Source of the DNA: SIG299 sp045531955
Lineage (GTDB): Bacteria; Bacillota; Clostridia; Lachnospirales; Lachnospiraceae
Length of the DNA stretch: 64,000 bases
Direction: 5' to 3'
NCBI GenBank assembly: GCA_045531955.1
Contig: JAZSFC010000028.1
Coordinates: forward strand, 44,239-108,238
The notes under the pieces were generated by a model that saw only the letters and a program-made list of their open reading frames with translations, had not been told where the DNA came from and did no database searches. The translations under genes and the position numbers were made by a program. This document shows positions 25,954-35,238 of this stretch, piece after piece. The first letter of the stretch is position 1; each line of letters opens with the position of its first letter.

Positions 25954-27000
25954 TTAAGATTCCAGTTTTAATGAGAAGGAAAAGGATGCGCCTCCGGAAC
26001 TGTTATTGTAGGCGTGGATTTCACCACCATGTGCCTTGATGATGGCGGCACACACGGTAAGACCGATGCCCATATTGCTGCGGCTGCCGTCAGCCGGAGA
26101 GGTATCCCGGTCTAAATAGCCGGTAAAAATTTTATCGATGCGGTCGGCAGAAATGCCGCAACCGTTATCGCTAATGCAAAAGAGTGCAAAGGTATCTTTT
26201 GTTGTAACAGAAAGTTTTAACTCTGTCATGCCGGTGGCATGATTCACCGCATTTTCCAATATATTGATGAGAACCTGTTCAATAAGCATAGCGTCCATGG
26301 GAATACTGATGAATTCTTCAGGAATTTCCACTTTTACTGTCTGATTCGGACATCGTTTGCGGAATTTAATAAGAACCGCATCGATGAGCTCTTCCAATAC
26401 CGTCGGAGATTTGGTCAGTTGTACTTTGCCATCATCAATTCTTGTAACGGACAAAAGATTTTCCACCATACGGATGAGCCATTCGGAATCTTTCTGCATT
26501 TCTCCCAGAAGTTTTAGCTGTTGTTCTTTGCTTAAAGAATCATAGTTTTCCATGACAGCGGAGCAGGAGCCGTAAATAGTAGTAAGCGGTGTCCTTAAAT
26601 CGTGAGAAACCGCCCGTAACAGGTTGGCACGCATATGTTCTTTTTCGGTTTCTGCCTTGATTTTCTCCTGATGCTTAATCTGGGTGGTCAGGGTGCCGGT
26701 CAGAATGGCAACAATCAGCATGACCAGGGCAGAAGCAACGCATTCCGGTGAAATTAAGTCGAAGGCATAATATGGGTAAGTAAAAGCATAGTTTACCGCC
26801 AATACACTAAGCAGCGAAGCGGTAATGCCCCAGAAATAGCCTTGGGTTTTTAATGAAATTAAAAAAACACCAAGGACAAATATCATTGGTATCAGTGTTT
26901 TGGTATCAAACATGTCCTGCATCCAAATGTTTAAAAATAGCAAAAGCAACAGTGTGATTATGGTAAACAGGGCATCTTTTATGTTTAATTGCAGTTTCAT
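25954..27000 (-). CDS. KdpD-like sensor histidine kinase lacking the N-terminal KdpD/Usp domains
   Basis: A 348-residue kinase: four membrane segments (DUF4118-like, residues about 8-105), HisKA with H133 in AVSHDLRTPLTTIYGS, and an ATPase domain with N box NILENAVNHA, G1 ISDNGCGIS and G2 MGIGLTVCAAIIKAHGG. Full KdpD proteins are near 900 residues because of N-terminal KdpD and universal-stress domains, which are missing here. I prefer the ATG at 27000, eight bases after GGAG, to 27006. No kdpFABC genes are present, and the downstream genes encode a sodium-pump subunit. Confidence 0.88.
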   Translation of the reverse strand: MKLQLNIKDALFTIITLLLLLFLNIWMQDMFDTKTLIPMIFVLGVFLISLKTQGYFWGITASLLSVLAVNYAFTYPYYAFDLISPECVASALVMLIVAILTGTLTTQIKHQEKIKAETEKEHMRANLLRAVSHDLRTPLTTIYGSCSAVMENYDSLSKEQQLKLLGEMQKDSEWLIRMVENLLSVTRIDDGKVQLTKSPTVLEELIDAVLIKFRKRCPNQTVKVEIPEEFISIPMDAMLIEQVLINILENAVNHATGMTELKLSVTTKDTFALFCISDNGCGISADRIDKIFTGYLDRDTSPADGSRSNMGIGLTVCAAIIKAHGGEIHAYNNSSGGASFSFSLKLES

Positions 27001-27084
27001 AGTCATGCTCCACGGATTATGTATTCATACGCTCTTTTCATTATAGCATATTTCGGTACAGGCTTCCAACTATTTTACCATCCT

Positions 27085-27545
27085 TTACCGAATCTTTGCC
27101 GCCATATTAATACAAAATTCGCACCGGTTTTCCCTGCCGACTCCGCTGTTTTTCACGGAGGCTTGCCATACCGTCTCCCGAAACGAGGACTATGTCTGCT
27201 ATTTGATGTTTTGCCAAAACTCGGGACCGGGTGCGGATTTTAAGACGTGTATATAGATTTGCCTGGTTTCAAAACATCCGGAGGATGTGGTTTTTAAGAA
27301 AGCCCGAAGCTCTGCCGGACACACGAGGTGTCCGCAGAACTCCCGGCCTTCCTTAAAAGCGCTTCCGCGCTTTTTGAAACCAATCAAATGAATTACGTTG
27401 TCTTATCCGCACCGGTCCCTCAAACAGTTGGCCAAAACACCAAACGCATCCATATCATTTCGTGAGAGCGGCATGGAGCCTCCGGAAAAGCACGGAACGT
27501 CGGTGCGGGAAAAGCGGTGCGAAATAATTAATGATGTCGGATAAG
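27085..27545. repeat. Large multi-branched palindrome, family II (element C)
   Basis: The outer arms 27107-27240 and about 27400-27532 are imperfect reverse complements (TTCGCACCGGTTTTCCC against the reverse of GGGAAAAGCGGTGCGAA, and GTTTTGCCAAAACT against the reverse of AGTTGGCCAAAAC). The core 27265-27381, read on the minus strand, gives three hairpins: AAGCGC-GGAA-GCGCTT, a long central hairpin ending in GGACAC...GTGTCC, and ACATCC-TCC-GGATGT. Order and flanks match element D. It occupies the gap between the NlpC/P60-like gene and the kinase gene. I see no protein gene in it. Confidence 0.8.
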
Positions 27546-27546
27546 T

Positions 27547-28191
27547 TTAAATAACGTATTGTGACAGGTTATTTTTACGATAAATTTGATATCCTTTTTC
27601 AAAAAGTTGAGCCACATTCTCTATCCGCACAGATACTTTTCCGGTGCTTCTGGTTGCATCGATAATAATTACTTCTGATTTCTCGGAGTTTGCAAATTCT
27701 TTAAAAAACATGACATGACTGCCGATTTTGGCAAAAACATCCCCTTGTTTAATGTCGTCAAGATTTTTAATGATAGTTGCATATTCCGGAATATCTCGTG
27801 TGGCAATTTTCTTTGGCAATCCCCAGCACGCCGTAAGTAAACCGGAGCAATCCACACCGACGGTATTATGGCTACCGTATCTTTTTTTATCTTCCGGAAC
27901 ATTTCCGGCAAACTTGCCGTTTTTGATGCCCTGCTCGAATTCTTCTAACGTGGATGCATTTCCCCAGCCGTAAGGAATACCCACATTCTTTTCGTTTACT
28001 TTCCACCAACCGCAGTCAAGGACTTCTCCCTGCCAGGTGACATCTGGTGTATCTACAAATCTGCCATCGGCATCGGTTCCGTGTAATACGTTGGCTTCCG
28101 TTGCAATCCATTCGTAATTGGCATATTCCAATGCTTTTTCGATGACCTGTTTGCCCCAAGCATGATTGTCTGTAATTTGCTTACTCTCCAT
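27547..28191 (-). CDS. NlpC/P60-like cysteine hydrolase domain protein
   Basis: A 214-residue protein with the NlpC/P60 signature: catalytic C115 in VGVDCSGLLTACWG and a histidine in IGSHVMFFKEF near residue 165. This fold usually cleaves peptidoglycan stem peptides or related amides. There is no signal peptide or membrane segment from the ATG at 28191 (AGAGGTG upstream), so it may act inside the cell, on recycled or unrelated substrates. It stands alone between two large palindromes. Confidence 0.75.
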   Translation of the reverse strand: MESKQITDNHAWGKQVIEKALEYANYEWIATEANVLHGTDADGRFVDTPDVTWQGEVLDCGWWKVNEKNVGIPYGWGNASTLEEFEQGIKNGKFAGNVPEDKKRYGSHNTVGVDCSGLLTACWGLPKKIATRDIPEYATIIKNLDDIKQGDVFAKIGSHVMFFKEFANSEKSEVIIIDATRSTGKVSVRIENVAQLFEKGYQIYRKNNLSQYVI

Positions 28192-28301
28192 GAAAACACC
28201 TCTCGTTACATATTTGTTTAGGAAAATTGTAACACATGATTGAACTGTAAAAAAATGCAGAACATGCTTTATGTATTGCATAAAATGCTCTTTCGCAATT
28301 T

Positions 28302-28793
28302 GCTATCCCTATGTATTCCGCGCCCCTCCCGGTCAGGTTCTAAACGTTTTCTGTTTTTCTTCTGATTGACGTTCAGCACTTTTCCGGCAGGCTCCAAGGG
28401 AGGAGAAGCTTTTATGATGGCTGTGAGTGCCGGAGGAGCTATTTGTTTGAGGTGCAGGCAGAGAAGTAGTGTAAATGATTTGAATTGTTCAAAAAGTGCG
28501 CGAGCACTTTTAAGAAGATGCAATGGGTACCTCTGGACAAACAAGTTTGTCTAAGAGTACCCTTGCGTCTTCTTAAAGATACATCCGAAGGGTGTTTTTG
28601 AACAATCAAATCTAAAATCAATACTTATATTCTTTACTGCACCGAGTTATAGTCCTCCGAAGCTCACAGTCATTAATCAAACGAAAGCTTCGACGCCCCT
28701 TGGCAAGACCCCGTGAAAAGTGGCTGAGTCAGAAGAAGAAAAGGAGAAAACGTTTCCCTGCCGGGAGGGGCATGAAAAAAAGTAAAGGGATAC
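28302..28793. repeat. Large multi-branched palindrome, family II (element D)
   Basis: About 490 bases between the nifJ gene and the NlpC/P60-like gene. Outer arms pair over most of their length (CGCCCCTCCCGG with CCGGGAGGGGC; AAACGTTTTCT with AGAAAACGTTT). The core 28484-28606 is closed by ATTGTTCAAAAA / TTTTTGAACAAT and carries three hairpins: AAGTGC-GCGA-GCACTT (28494-28509), a long stem ending in GACAAAC/GTTTGTC (28517-28569), and ACATCC-GAA-GGGTGT (28581-28595). The same order occurs in element C. No protein-coding gene is supported here. Confidence 0.85.
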
Positions 28794-28795
28794 AC

Positions 28796-28833
28796 AATAA
28801 AAACAGGGCACGCATCTTATGATGCGCGCCCTG
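28796..28833 (-). terminator. Terminator of nifJ (28.9 kb copy)
   Basis: On the minus strand CAGGGCGCGCATC pairs with GATGCGTGCCCTG around ATAA, followed by TTTTTATTG. Confidence 0.85.
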
Positions 28834-28864
28834 CAATAACTCATGTTAAGTTGTTATGCCAAAA

Positions 28865-31800
28865 TTACTTTTCAGCCATCTTAGCTAACTTCTCGTACTT
28901 AGCCTTAGCGTCAGCCTCTGCCTTTTCGAACAGGTACTGTGCACGCTCTGGGTTGGAACGGGAAAGTCTGTTGTAACGAACCTCGGATTCGATGAATTCC
29001 TTATAGGAAGCGGTTGGCTCCTTGGAATCTAACTGGAATGGGTTCTTGCCTTCAGCTGCAAGACGAGGGTCGAAACGGAACAGGTGCCAGTAACCGGAAG
29101 CAACAGCGTTCTTTTCTTCGGTCTGAGCATTCTTCATACCGCCCTTGATACCATGGTTGATACATGGAGCGTAAGCGATGATGAGGGATGGACCCGGATA
29201 AGCTTCAGCTTCTGCGATTGCCTTTACACACTGTGCGTAGTCAGCACCCTGAGCAATCTGTGCAACGTATACGTAACCGTAGCTCATTGCGATTGCTGCA
29301 AGGTCTTTCTTCTTAACTTCCTTACCTGCTGCTGCGAACTGAGCAATAGCACCGGTAGGTGTAGCCTTGGAGGACTGACCGCCTGTGTTGGAGTAAACTT
29401 CGGTATCGAATACTAAAATGTTAACATCCTGGTTGGAAGCGAGAACGTGGTCTAAGCCGCCGTAACCGATATCGTATGCCCAACCGTCACCACCGAAGAT
29501 CCACTGGCTCTTCTTAGCAGCGAAATCCTTGTTAGCAAGGATGTACTTTCTGTCTTCGTTGTCGCATCCGCAAGCTTCTAATGCAGCGATGAGCTTCTTA
29601 GTAGCAGGAGCGTTTGCTGTGGAGGATTCGGAAGTTGCAAGGTAATCAGCTAAAGCTGCCTTAACATCATCCTTTTCAGCAACAGCCTGGAGTCTTTCAG
29701 CAGCGTCAACGATGCGCTTTCTGAGAGCTCTCTGAGCCATGAACATACCTAAACCGAATTCAGCGTTGTCTTCGAATAAGGAGTTGCCCCATGCAGGACC
29801 CTGACCCTTAGCATTTCTTGTGTAAGGGTTGGATGGGCAGGAACCGCCCCAGATGGAGGAACAACCTGTTGCGTTTGCAAGGTACATTCTGTCACCGAAT
29901 AACTGGGTAACTAACTTAGCGTAAGGAGTTTCACCACAACCTGCGCAGGCACCGGAGAACTCAAGGTAAGGCTGCTTGAACTGGGAACCCTTGACGGTAG
30001 TTTCTTTGAACTTTTCTAATACATCTGCAGGAGTTTCCTGAGCTACTGCGAAGTCGAATAACTTCTGAGCTTCTAAGTTCTCTTCAAGACCCTTCATAAC
30101 GAGAGCCTTTTCGCCCTTCTTACCAGGACATACGTTAGCACAGGAACCACATCCGGTACAGTCAAGTACGGATACGGAGATAGCGAACTTCTTACCAGGC
30201 ATACCGGTCATGTCGAGTAACTTGTCGGTAGGAGCGTTAGCTGCATCAGCTTCTTCTAATGCTACCGGACGGATACATGCATGAGGACATACATAGGAAC
30301 AGAAGTTACACTGGATACAATTTTCTGGCTGCCATACAGGAACGTCGATGGCAACACCGCGCTTTTCGTATGCGGAGGAGCCGGATGGAGTTGTACCGTC
30401 TGCATAATCAAGGAATGCAGATACAGGGAGGCTGTTACCGTCCTGAGCATTGATTCTCTTCTGAACTGCGTTTACATACTTAACAACATCGTCGAAGCCT
30501 TCGCTTACCTTGGATGCTAAATCTTCGTCAACAGCGTTCTTCCAGGATTCAGGAACCTTAACTTCTACAACGCCTTCAACACCGCGGTCGATAGCGTCAT
30601 GGTTCATCTTAACAACGTCGTCACCCTTCTTGGAGTAAGAAGCGGTAGCAGCGTCCTTCATGTACTTAACAGCATCATCGATTGGAATGATGTTAGCAAG
30701 CTTGAAGAATGCAGCCTGGAGGATGGTGTTGATACGTCCGCCGAGACCAACTTCCTTACCAATCTGGATACCGTTGATGGTGTAGAACTTGATGTTGTGC
30801 TCTGCCATGTAACGCTTAACCTGACCAGGAAGCTGCTTTTCTAACTCGTCCATATCCCATGCGCAGTTAAGTAAGAATGTACCGCCGTCCTTAAGATCCT
30901 GAACCATGTTGTACTTTCTTACATATGCAGGTGTATGACATGCTACGAAGTCAGCCTTGTTGATAAGGTAGGTGGACTGAATCTTCTTGTCACCGAAACG
31001 TAAGTGGGAAATTGTAACACCACCGGACTTCTTGGAGTCATAGTCGAAGTAAGCCTGAGCGTACTTGTCAGTATGGTCACCGATAATCTTGATGGAGTTC
31101 TTATTAGCACCTACGGTACCGTCTGCACCGAGACCCCAGAACTTACAAGCTGTGGTGCCTTCAGGAGCGGTAGCAGGATTTTCTTTGATTTCAAGGGAAA
31201 GACCGGTAACGTCATCGTTGATACCGATGGTGAAACGTGTCTTTTCTGTATTGTGGAATACAGCGATAATCTGACCAGGTGTGGTATCCTTACCTGCAAG
31301 ACCGTAACGGCCGCTGAATACAGGAATGTTAGCGAACTTGGATTCCTTAACAGCTGCAACTACGTCTAAGAATAAAGGCTCACCGAGAGCACCAGGCTCC
31401 TTGGTTCTGTCAAGAACGGAGATGTACTTAACAGTATCAGGAATAGCGTCGATTAAGTGCTTAGCGGAGAATGGTCTGTAAAGACGAACCTTAACAACAC
31501 CAACCTTTTCGCCGCGAGCTACTAAATAGTCGATGGTTTCATCGATGGTATCACAAACGGAACCCATAGCAACGATAACGCGTTCAGCATCTGCTGCACC
31601 GTAGTAGTTGAATAACTGGTAGTTTGTACCAATCTTTGCGTTAACCTTGTCCATGTACTTCTGAGTAACTTCAGGAAGTGCATCGTAAACCTTGTTACAA
31701 GCTTCTCTTGCCTGGAAGAATACGTCAGAGTTCTGAGCGGTACCCTTCTGAGCAGGATGCTCAGGATTTAATGCGGAACGACGGAATGCATCAACAGCGT

Positions 31801-32392
31801 CCATGTTGCACATTTCCTTTAAGTCTTCGTAGTCCCAGATTTCAATCTTCTGAATTTCGTGGGAAGTACGGAAACCATCAAAGAAATGAAGGAATGGAAC
31901 ACGGCCTTCAATAGCGGAAAGGTGAGCTACCGCACCGAGGTCCATAGTTTCCTGAACGTTGTTAGCACAAAGCATTGCATAACCTGTCTGACGGCATGCA
32001 TAAACGTCGGAGTGATCGCCGAAAATAGAAAGTGCGTGGCTGGCAATGGTACGAGCACTTACGTGGATAACGCTCGGAAGCATTTCGCCCGCAATCTTGT
32101 ACATGTTAGGAATCATGAGCAGTAAGCCCTGGGATGCAGTGTAAGTAGTTGTAAGGGCACCTGCCATTAAGGAACCGTGAACGGCACCTGCAGCACCGCC
32201 TTCGGACTGCATTTCTGTTAACATAACTTCGTGACCGAAGATGTTCTTTCTTCCCTGGGTAGCCCACATATCTGTGTAGTCAGCCATTGGGGAAGATGGT
32301 GTGATTGGATAGATAGCTGCAACGTCAGTAAACGCATAGGATACGTGAGCCGCTGCGGTGTTACCATCCATGGTCTTGAATTTTCTAGCCAT
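28865..32392 (-). CDS. nifJ: Pyruvate:ferredoxin (flavodoxin) oxidoreductase, copy 1
   Basis: A 1175-residue homodimer-type enzyme that oxidises pyruvate and CoA to acetyl-CoA, CO2 and reduced ferredoxin. Domains in order: N-terminal pyrimidine-binding domain (AAIYPITPSSPMADY near residue 30), transketolase C-like domain, gamma domain, two [4Fe-4S] motifs (CIQCNFCSYVCPHAC near 690 and CTGCGSCANVCPG near 745), then the TPP-binding domain with the proximal cluster cysteines (CAGCGETPYAKL) and the GGDGWAYDIGYGGLDH motif. AGGAGG precedes the ATG. It is a single-gene unit with heavily biased codons, so it is probably the major copy. Confidence 0.96.
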   Translation of the reverse strand: MARKFKTMDGNTAAAHVSYAFTDVAAIYPITPSSPMADYTDMWATQGRKNIFGHEVMLTEMQSEGGAAGAVHGSLMAGALTTTYTASQGLLLMIPNMYKIAGEMLPSVIHVSARTIASHALSIFGDHSDVYACRQTGYAMLCANNVQETMDLGAVAHLSAIEGRVPFLHFFDGFRTSHEIQKIEIWDYEDLKEMCNMDAVDAFRRSALNPEHPAQKGTAQNSDVFFQAREACNKVYDALPEVTQKYMDKVNAKIGTNYQLFNYYGAADAERVIVAMGSVCDTIDETIDYLVARGEKVGVVKVRLYRPFSAKHLIDAIPDTVKYISVLDRTKEPGALGEPLFLDVVAAVKESKFANIPVFSGRYGLAGKDTTPGQIIAVFHNTEKTRFTIGINDDVTGLSLEIKENPATAPEGTTACKFWGLGADGTVGANKNSIKIIGDHTDKYAQAYFDYDSKKSGGVTISHLRFGDKKIQSTYLINKADFVACHTPAYVRKYNMVQDLKDGGTFLLNCAWDMDELEKQLPGQVKRYMAEHNIKFYTINGIQIGKEVGLGGRINTILQAAFFKLANIIPIDDAVKYMKDAATASYSKKGDDVVKMNHDAIDRGVEGVVEVKVPESWKNAVDEDLASKVSEGFDDVVKYVNAVQKRINAQDGNSLPVSAFLDYADGTTPSGSSAYEKRGVAIDVPVWQPENCIQCNFCSYVCPHACIRPVALEEADAANAPTDKLLDMTGMPGKKFAISVSVLDCTGCGSCANVCPGKKGEKALVMKGLEENLEAQKLFDFAVAQETPADVLEKFKETTVKGSQFKQPYLEFSGACAGCGETPYAKLVTQLFGDRMYLANATGCSSIWGGSCPSNPYTRNAKGQGPAWGNSLFEDNAEFGLGMFMAQRALRKRIVDAAERLQAVAEKDDVKAALADYLATSESSTANAPATKKLIAALEACGCDNEDRKYILANKDFAAKKSQWIFGGDGWAYDIGYGGLDHVLASNQDVNILVFDTEVYSNTGGQSSKATPTGAIAQFAAAGKEVKKKDLAAIAMSYGYVYVAQIAQGADYAQCVKAIAEAEAYPGPSLIIAYAPCINHGIKGGMKNAQTEEKNAVASGYWHLFRFDPRLAAEGKNPFQLDSKEPTASYKEFIESEVRYNRLSRSNPERAQYLFEKAEADAKAKYEKLAKMAEK

Positions 32393-32564
32393 TTGTAGTA
32401 AACCTCCTATAAAATATATAAAATATAAATTTTTTTGATACGAAAGGCCGTATAGAAATAGTTTATCACTTTATGGGGGAAGTGTAAAGTTTATTTTTGT
32501 GAAAATCATCAAAAAATATTGTTAAAAAATTAGCAAATATGGGCATTTTGTCAAAATATTGTAT

Positions 32565-32593
32565 TTGACAAAAAAGTGGGGATGCGCTATAAT
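32565..32593 (+). promoter_or_regulatory. Consensus promoter of greA-lysS
   Basis: Exact TTGACA (32565-32570), 17-base spacer, exact TATAAT (32588-32593), giving a leader of about 125 bases. The leader contains the hairpin CGGGATA/TATCCCG near 32671-32694, which lacks a T run. The rest of the 32393-32726 gap is AT-rich and should also hold the divergent nifJ promoter. Confidence 0.85.
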
Positions 32594-32726
32594 ATTGAAA
32601 ATAATGGACTTGTATGCATAAATGACAGAAGAAAAACGGCTCTGCAGGGGAAAATGCGGGGCATATTTTGCGGGATAGCGTTGGCTTATCCCGTTCTACT
32701 ATTTATATGGGAAAGGAATTTTTGAA

Positions 32727-33209
32727 ATGGCGGAAAAGAAAAACATTATGACCTATGCGGGTTTGAAAAAGCTGGAGGATGAATTAAATGATTTAAAGGG
32801 TTTCAGACGTAAGGATGTTGCCCAGAAAATTAAAGAAGCAAAAGAACAGGGTGACCTGTCCGAAAATGCGGAATATGATGCAGCAAAAGAAGAGCAGGCA
32901 GAAATCGAAGCAAGAATCGTAGAACTGGAAAAGATTTTAAAGAATGCGGAAATCATTGATGAAGATGAAGTGGCAAGCGACATTATCAGCGTTGGCTGCC
33001 GTGTAAAGCTTCTGGATATGGAATTTGAAGATGAAATGGAATTCTCTATCGTAGGTTCCACCGAAGCAAACAGCTTAAACGGCTTCATTTCCAACGAATC
33101 CCCGCTGGGTATTGCGCTTCTCGGCAAAAAGAAGGATGCAGTGGTAGAAGTGGAATCTCCTGCCGGCGTTATCAAATACAAGATTCTTGACATTCAGAAC
33201 TCCTTATAA
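32727..33209 (+). CDS. greA: Transcription elongation factor GreA
   Basis: A 160-residue protein of exact family length. The N-terminal coiled coil (residues about 5-78) has the acidic tip region DLSENAEYDAAKEEQ, which enters the RNA polymerase secondary channel and stimulates cleavage of backtracked RNA. The C-terminal FKBP-like domain ends with SPLGIALLGKKKDAVVEV. lysS follows 25 bases later with its own ribosome site, an arrangement common in Firmicutes. Confidence 0.96.
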   Translation: MAEKKNIMTYAGLKKLEDELNDLKGFRRKDVAQKIKEAKEQGDLSENAEYDAAKEEQAEIEARIVELEKILKNAEIIDEDEVASDIISVGCRVKLLDMEFEDEMEFSIVGSTEANSLNGFISNESPLGIALLGKKKDAVVEVESPAGVIKYKILDIQNSL

Positions 33210-33234
33210 TTTTCAACAGAGAGGAAGACATAAA

Positions 33235-34737
33235 ATGAGCGAACAGAACAACAAGGCACAGCAGCCACAGGAGCAGGATATTAATCAGCTTCTTAAGGTA
33301 AGAAGAGAAAAGCTGGCTAATTTACAGGAAGCAGGTAAGGACCCGTTCCAGATTACAAAGTATGATGTAACCCATCACAGCACCGATATTAAGGAAAATT
33401 TCGAAACATTACAGGGAACCACCGTACGCATCGCAGGACGTATGATGTCCAAGCGTGTTATGGGTAAGGCTTCTTTCTGTAATGTACAGGATAAGCCGGG
33501 CAACATTCAGGTTTACGTGGCAAGAGACAGTGTTGGTGAAGAACCATATGCAGATTTCAAGAAGTTTGACGTGGGCGATATCGTAGGTATCGAAGGTGAA
33601 GTATTCGAAACCAAGACCGGTGAAAAGTCCATCCACGCAACCGTAGTTACTTTACTCAGCAAGAGCCTTCAGATTCTTCCGGAGAAGTACCACGGCTTAA
33701 CCAATACCGACATCCGTTACCGTCAGCGTTATACTGACCTGGTAATGAATCCGGAAGTTAAGGACACTTTCATTAAGCGTTCCAAGATTATCAGCAAAAT
33801 CCGTCAGTACTTAGACGCTAAGGACTTCATGGAAGTAGAAACTCCTATGTTAGTTGCTAACGCAGGTGGTGCAGCGGCAAGACCGTTCGTAACCCACTAC
33901 AACGCACTGGATGAAGATGTTAAGCTTCGTATTTCCTTAGAGCTTTACCTTAAGAGACTTATCGTGGGCGGTCTTGAGCGTGTATACGAAATCGGCCGTG
34001 TATTCCGTAACGAGGGCCTGGATACCAGACACAATCCGGAATTCACTTTAATGGAATTATATCAGGCATACACCGACTACTACGGCATGATGGATTTAAC
34101 AGAAGACATGTTCCGTTATCTTGCACAGGAAGTTTGCGGTACTACCACCATTCAGTACGGCGAGCACACCATCGACCTTGGCAAGCCGTTCGAGCGTCTT
34201 ACCATGATTGAAGCGGTTAAGAAGTATGCCGGCGTTGATTTCGACGCTATTGCAGATACAGCAGAAGCGAAGAAGATTGCAGACGAAAAGGGTGTTCATT
34301 ACGAAAAGCGCCACGAAAAGGGTGACATCTTAAATCTCTTCTTTGAAGAGTTCGTAGAAGAGCACTTAATCCAGCCAACCTTCATTATGGACCATCCAAT
34401 CGAGATTTCTCCTTTAACCAAGAAGAAGCCGGACAAGGAAGGTTACGTAGAACGTTTCGAGCTGTTCATCAACACTTGGGAAATGTGTAACGCATACTCC
34501 GAGTTAAATGACCCAATCGACCAGCGTGAACGTTTCAAGGCACAGGAAGCAGCCCTTGCTGCCGGTGACGAAGAAGCAAACACCACCGATGAAGATTTCT
34601 TAAATGCATTGGAAATCGGTATGCCTCCGACAGGCGGTATCGGCTACGGTATTGACAGACTGGTTATGTTATTAACTGACAGTCCGGCAATCAGAGATGT
34701 ATTGTTGTTCCCGACGATGAAGAGCATCGACAAGTAA
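33235..34737 (+). CDS. lysS: Lysine--tRNA ligase (class II)
   Basis: A 500-residue enzyme that charges tRNA-Lys. An N-terminal OB-fold anticodon-binding domain (about 60-165) is followed by the class II core: motif 2 FRNEGLDTRHNPEFTLMELY and motif 3 GIGYGIDRLVMLL. The start at 33235 follows GAGAGGAAGA; an in-frame ATG at 33187 lies inside greA. The last ten codons (FPTMKSIDK and stop) form the left attachment repeat of the island, so integration leaves the protein unchanged but separates it from its original terminator, now at 57214. Confidence 0.97.
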   Translation: MSEQNNKAQQPQEQDINQLLKVRREKLANLQEAGKDPFQITKYDVTHHSTDIKENFETLQGTTVRIAGRMMSKRVMGKASFCNVQDKPGNIQVYVARDSVGEEPYADFKKFDVGDIVGIEGEVFETKTGEKSIHATVVTLLSKSLQILPEKYHGLTNTDIRYRQRYTDLVMNPEVKDTFIKRSKIISKIRQYLDAKDFMEVETPMLVANAGGAAARPFVTHYNALDEDVKLRISLELYLKRLIVGGLERVYEIGRVFRNEGLDTRHNPEFTLMELYQAYTDYYGMMDLTEDMFRYLAQEVCGTTTIQYGEHTIDLGKPFERLTMIEAVKKYAGVDFDAIADTAEAKKIADEKGVHYEKRHEKGDILNLFFEEFVEEHLIQPTFIMDHPIEISPLTKKKPDKEGYVERFELFINTWEMCNAYSELNDPIDQRERFKAQEAALAAGDEEANTTDEDFLNALEIGMPPTGGIGYGIDRLVMLLTDSPAIRDVLLFPTMKSIDK

Positions 34738-34741
34738 AGCC
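34708..34741 (+). other. attL: left attachment repeat (3' end of lysS)
   Basis: 34 bases identical to 57171-57204 except at two positions; the first 23 bases are perfect. The repeat spans the last codons and stop of lysS plus AAGCC. Confidence 0.9.
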
Positions 34742-34777
34742 TTTATTTATGCGGTTTTCAAGCATCTCAAACAAGAT

Positions 34778-34801
34778 TTGACAACAAATTGACAACAAAT
34801 T
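34778..34801 (+). repeat. Integrase arm-type repeats, left end
   Basis: TTGACAACAAATT occurs twice in overlapping tandem (34778-34790 and 34789-34801). The same 13-mer recurs at 57055 near the right end, as expected for arm-type integrase binding sites. Confidence 0.6.
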
Positions 34802-34875
34802 CGCATCTCAATGCGAAGAATAATGACCTGTTATGAATTGTCACTGAAAAAATGGCAATGCAAAATACGAACCAA

Positions 34876-34925
34876 GAAAGGGTTCCTTCTTAGAAGATAA
34901 TTTTAGGAAGGGACTCTTTTTGTTG
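34876..34925 (+). terminator. Terminator at the left end of the island
   Basis: GGGTTCCTTC pairs with GAAGGGACTC (G-U pairs included) around an AT-rich loop, followed by TTTTTG. It may end lysS read-through into the island. Confidence 0.7.
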
Positions 34926-34971
34926 TCTAAAAGCGATTCATCACAAAATTTATTGCAAAGGAGCCGGAAAA

Positions 34972-35229
34972 ATGAAGGTAGAAACGGAACAGTATTACAG
35001 CGTAGAGAGAAGAAAGGAAGTAGCAGACTCTGCAAGGCGGTTGCGCAGGCAGTATTTGCGGTATAAGGAGGCGGAGCTGGTGTACAGCATCCAGCACAAG
35101 AAGCTGCTGGAGCTGGCTGGTAAGGCAGGGGCATTGGTAAGAATTGACGGATATGTTTTGATTGACCGGGATATATTTGAGGAATATTTAGAGCAGTTCC
35201 GGGAACCAAGTACTTTAACAGGAAAATAG
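34972..35229 (+). CDS. Excisionase-like small DNA-binding protein (DUF6462 type)
   Basis: An 85-residue basic protein. The segment RRLRRQYLRYKEAELVYSIQ and the following LLELAGKAGALVRIDGYVLI match, position for position in style, the product of 55396 and the next gene: a MerR/excisionase-like winged helix (YSI...L..LA..AGA...I...VLI). A good AAAGGAG site precedes it. Such proteins in Lachnospiraceae integrative elements likely control excision direction or plasmid-like replication genes. Confidence 0.75.
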   Translation: MKVETEQYYSVERRKEVADSARRLRRQYLRYKEAELVYSIQHKKLLELAGKAGALVRIDGYVLIDRDIFEEYLEQFREPSTLTGK

Positions 35230-35238
35230 GAGGATAGC

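Noticed and set aside
25215..27000. A kdp potassium-transport locus
   Set aside because: The kinase and regulator resemble KdpDE, but no kdpA, kdpB or kdpC gene is present and the downstream genes encode a sodium-pump subunit.
27107..28793. Insertion sequence or MITE remnants as the explanation for the large palindromes
   Set aside because: No transposase fragment or obvious target duplication is visible. The shared hairpin order and compensatory change favour a structural element, although a mobile origin is not excluded.
31004..31369. Frames on the plus strand opposite both nifJ genes
   Set aside because: They are shadows of heavily biased codons of the oxidoreductases on the other strand.
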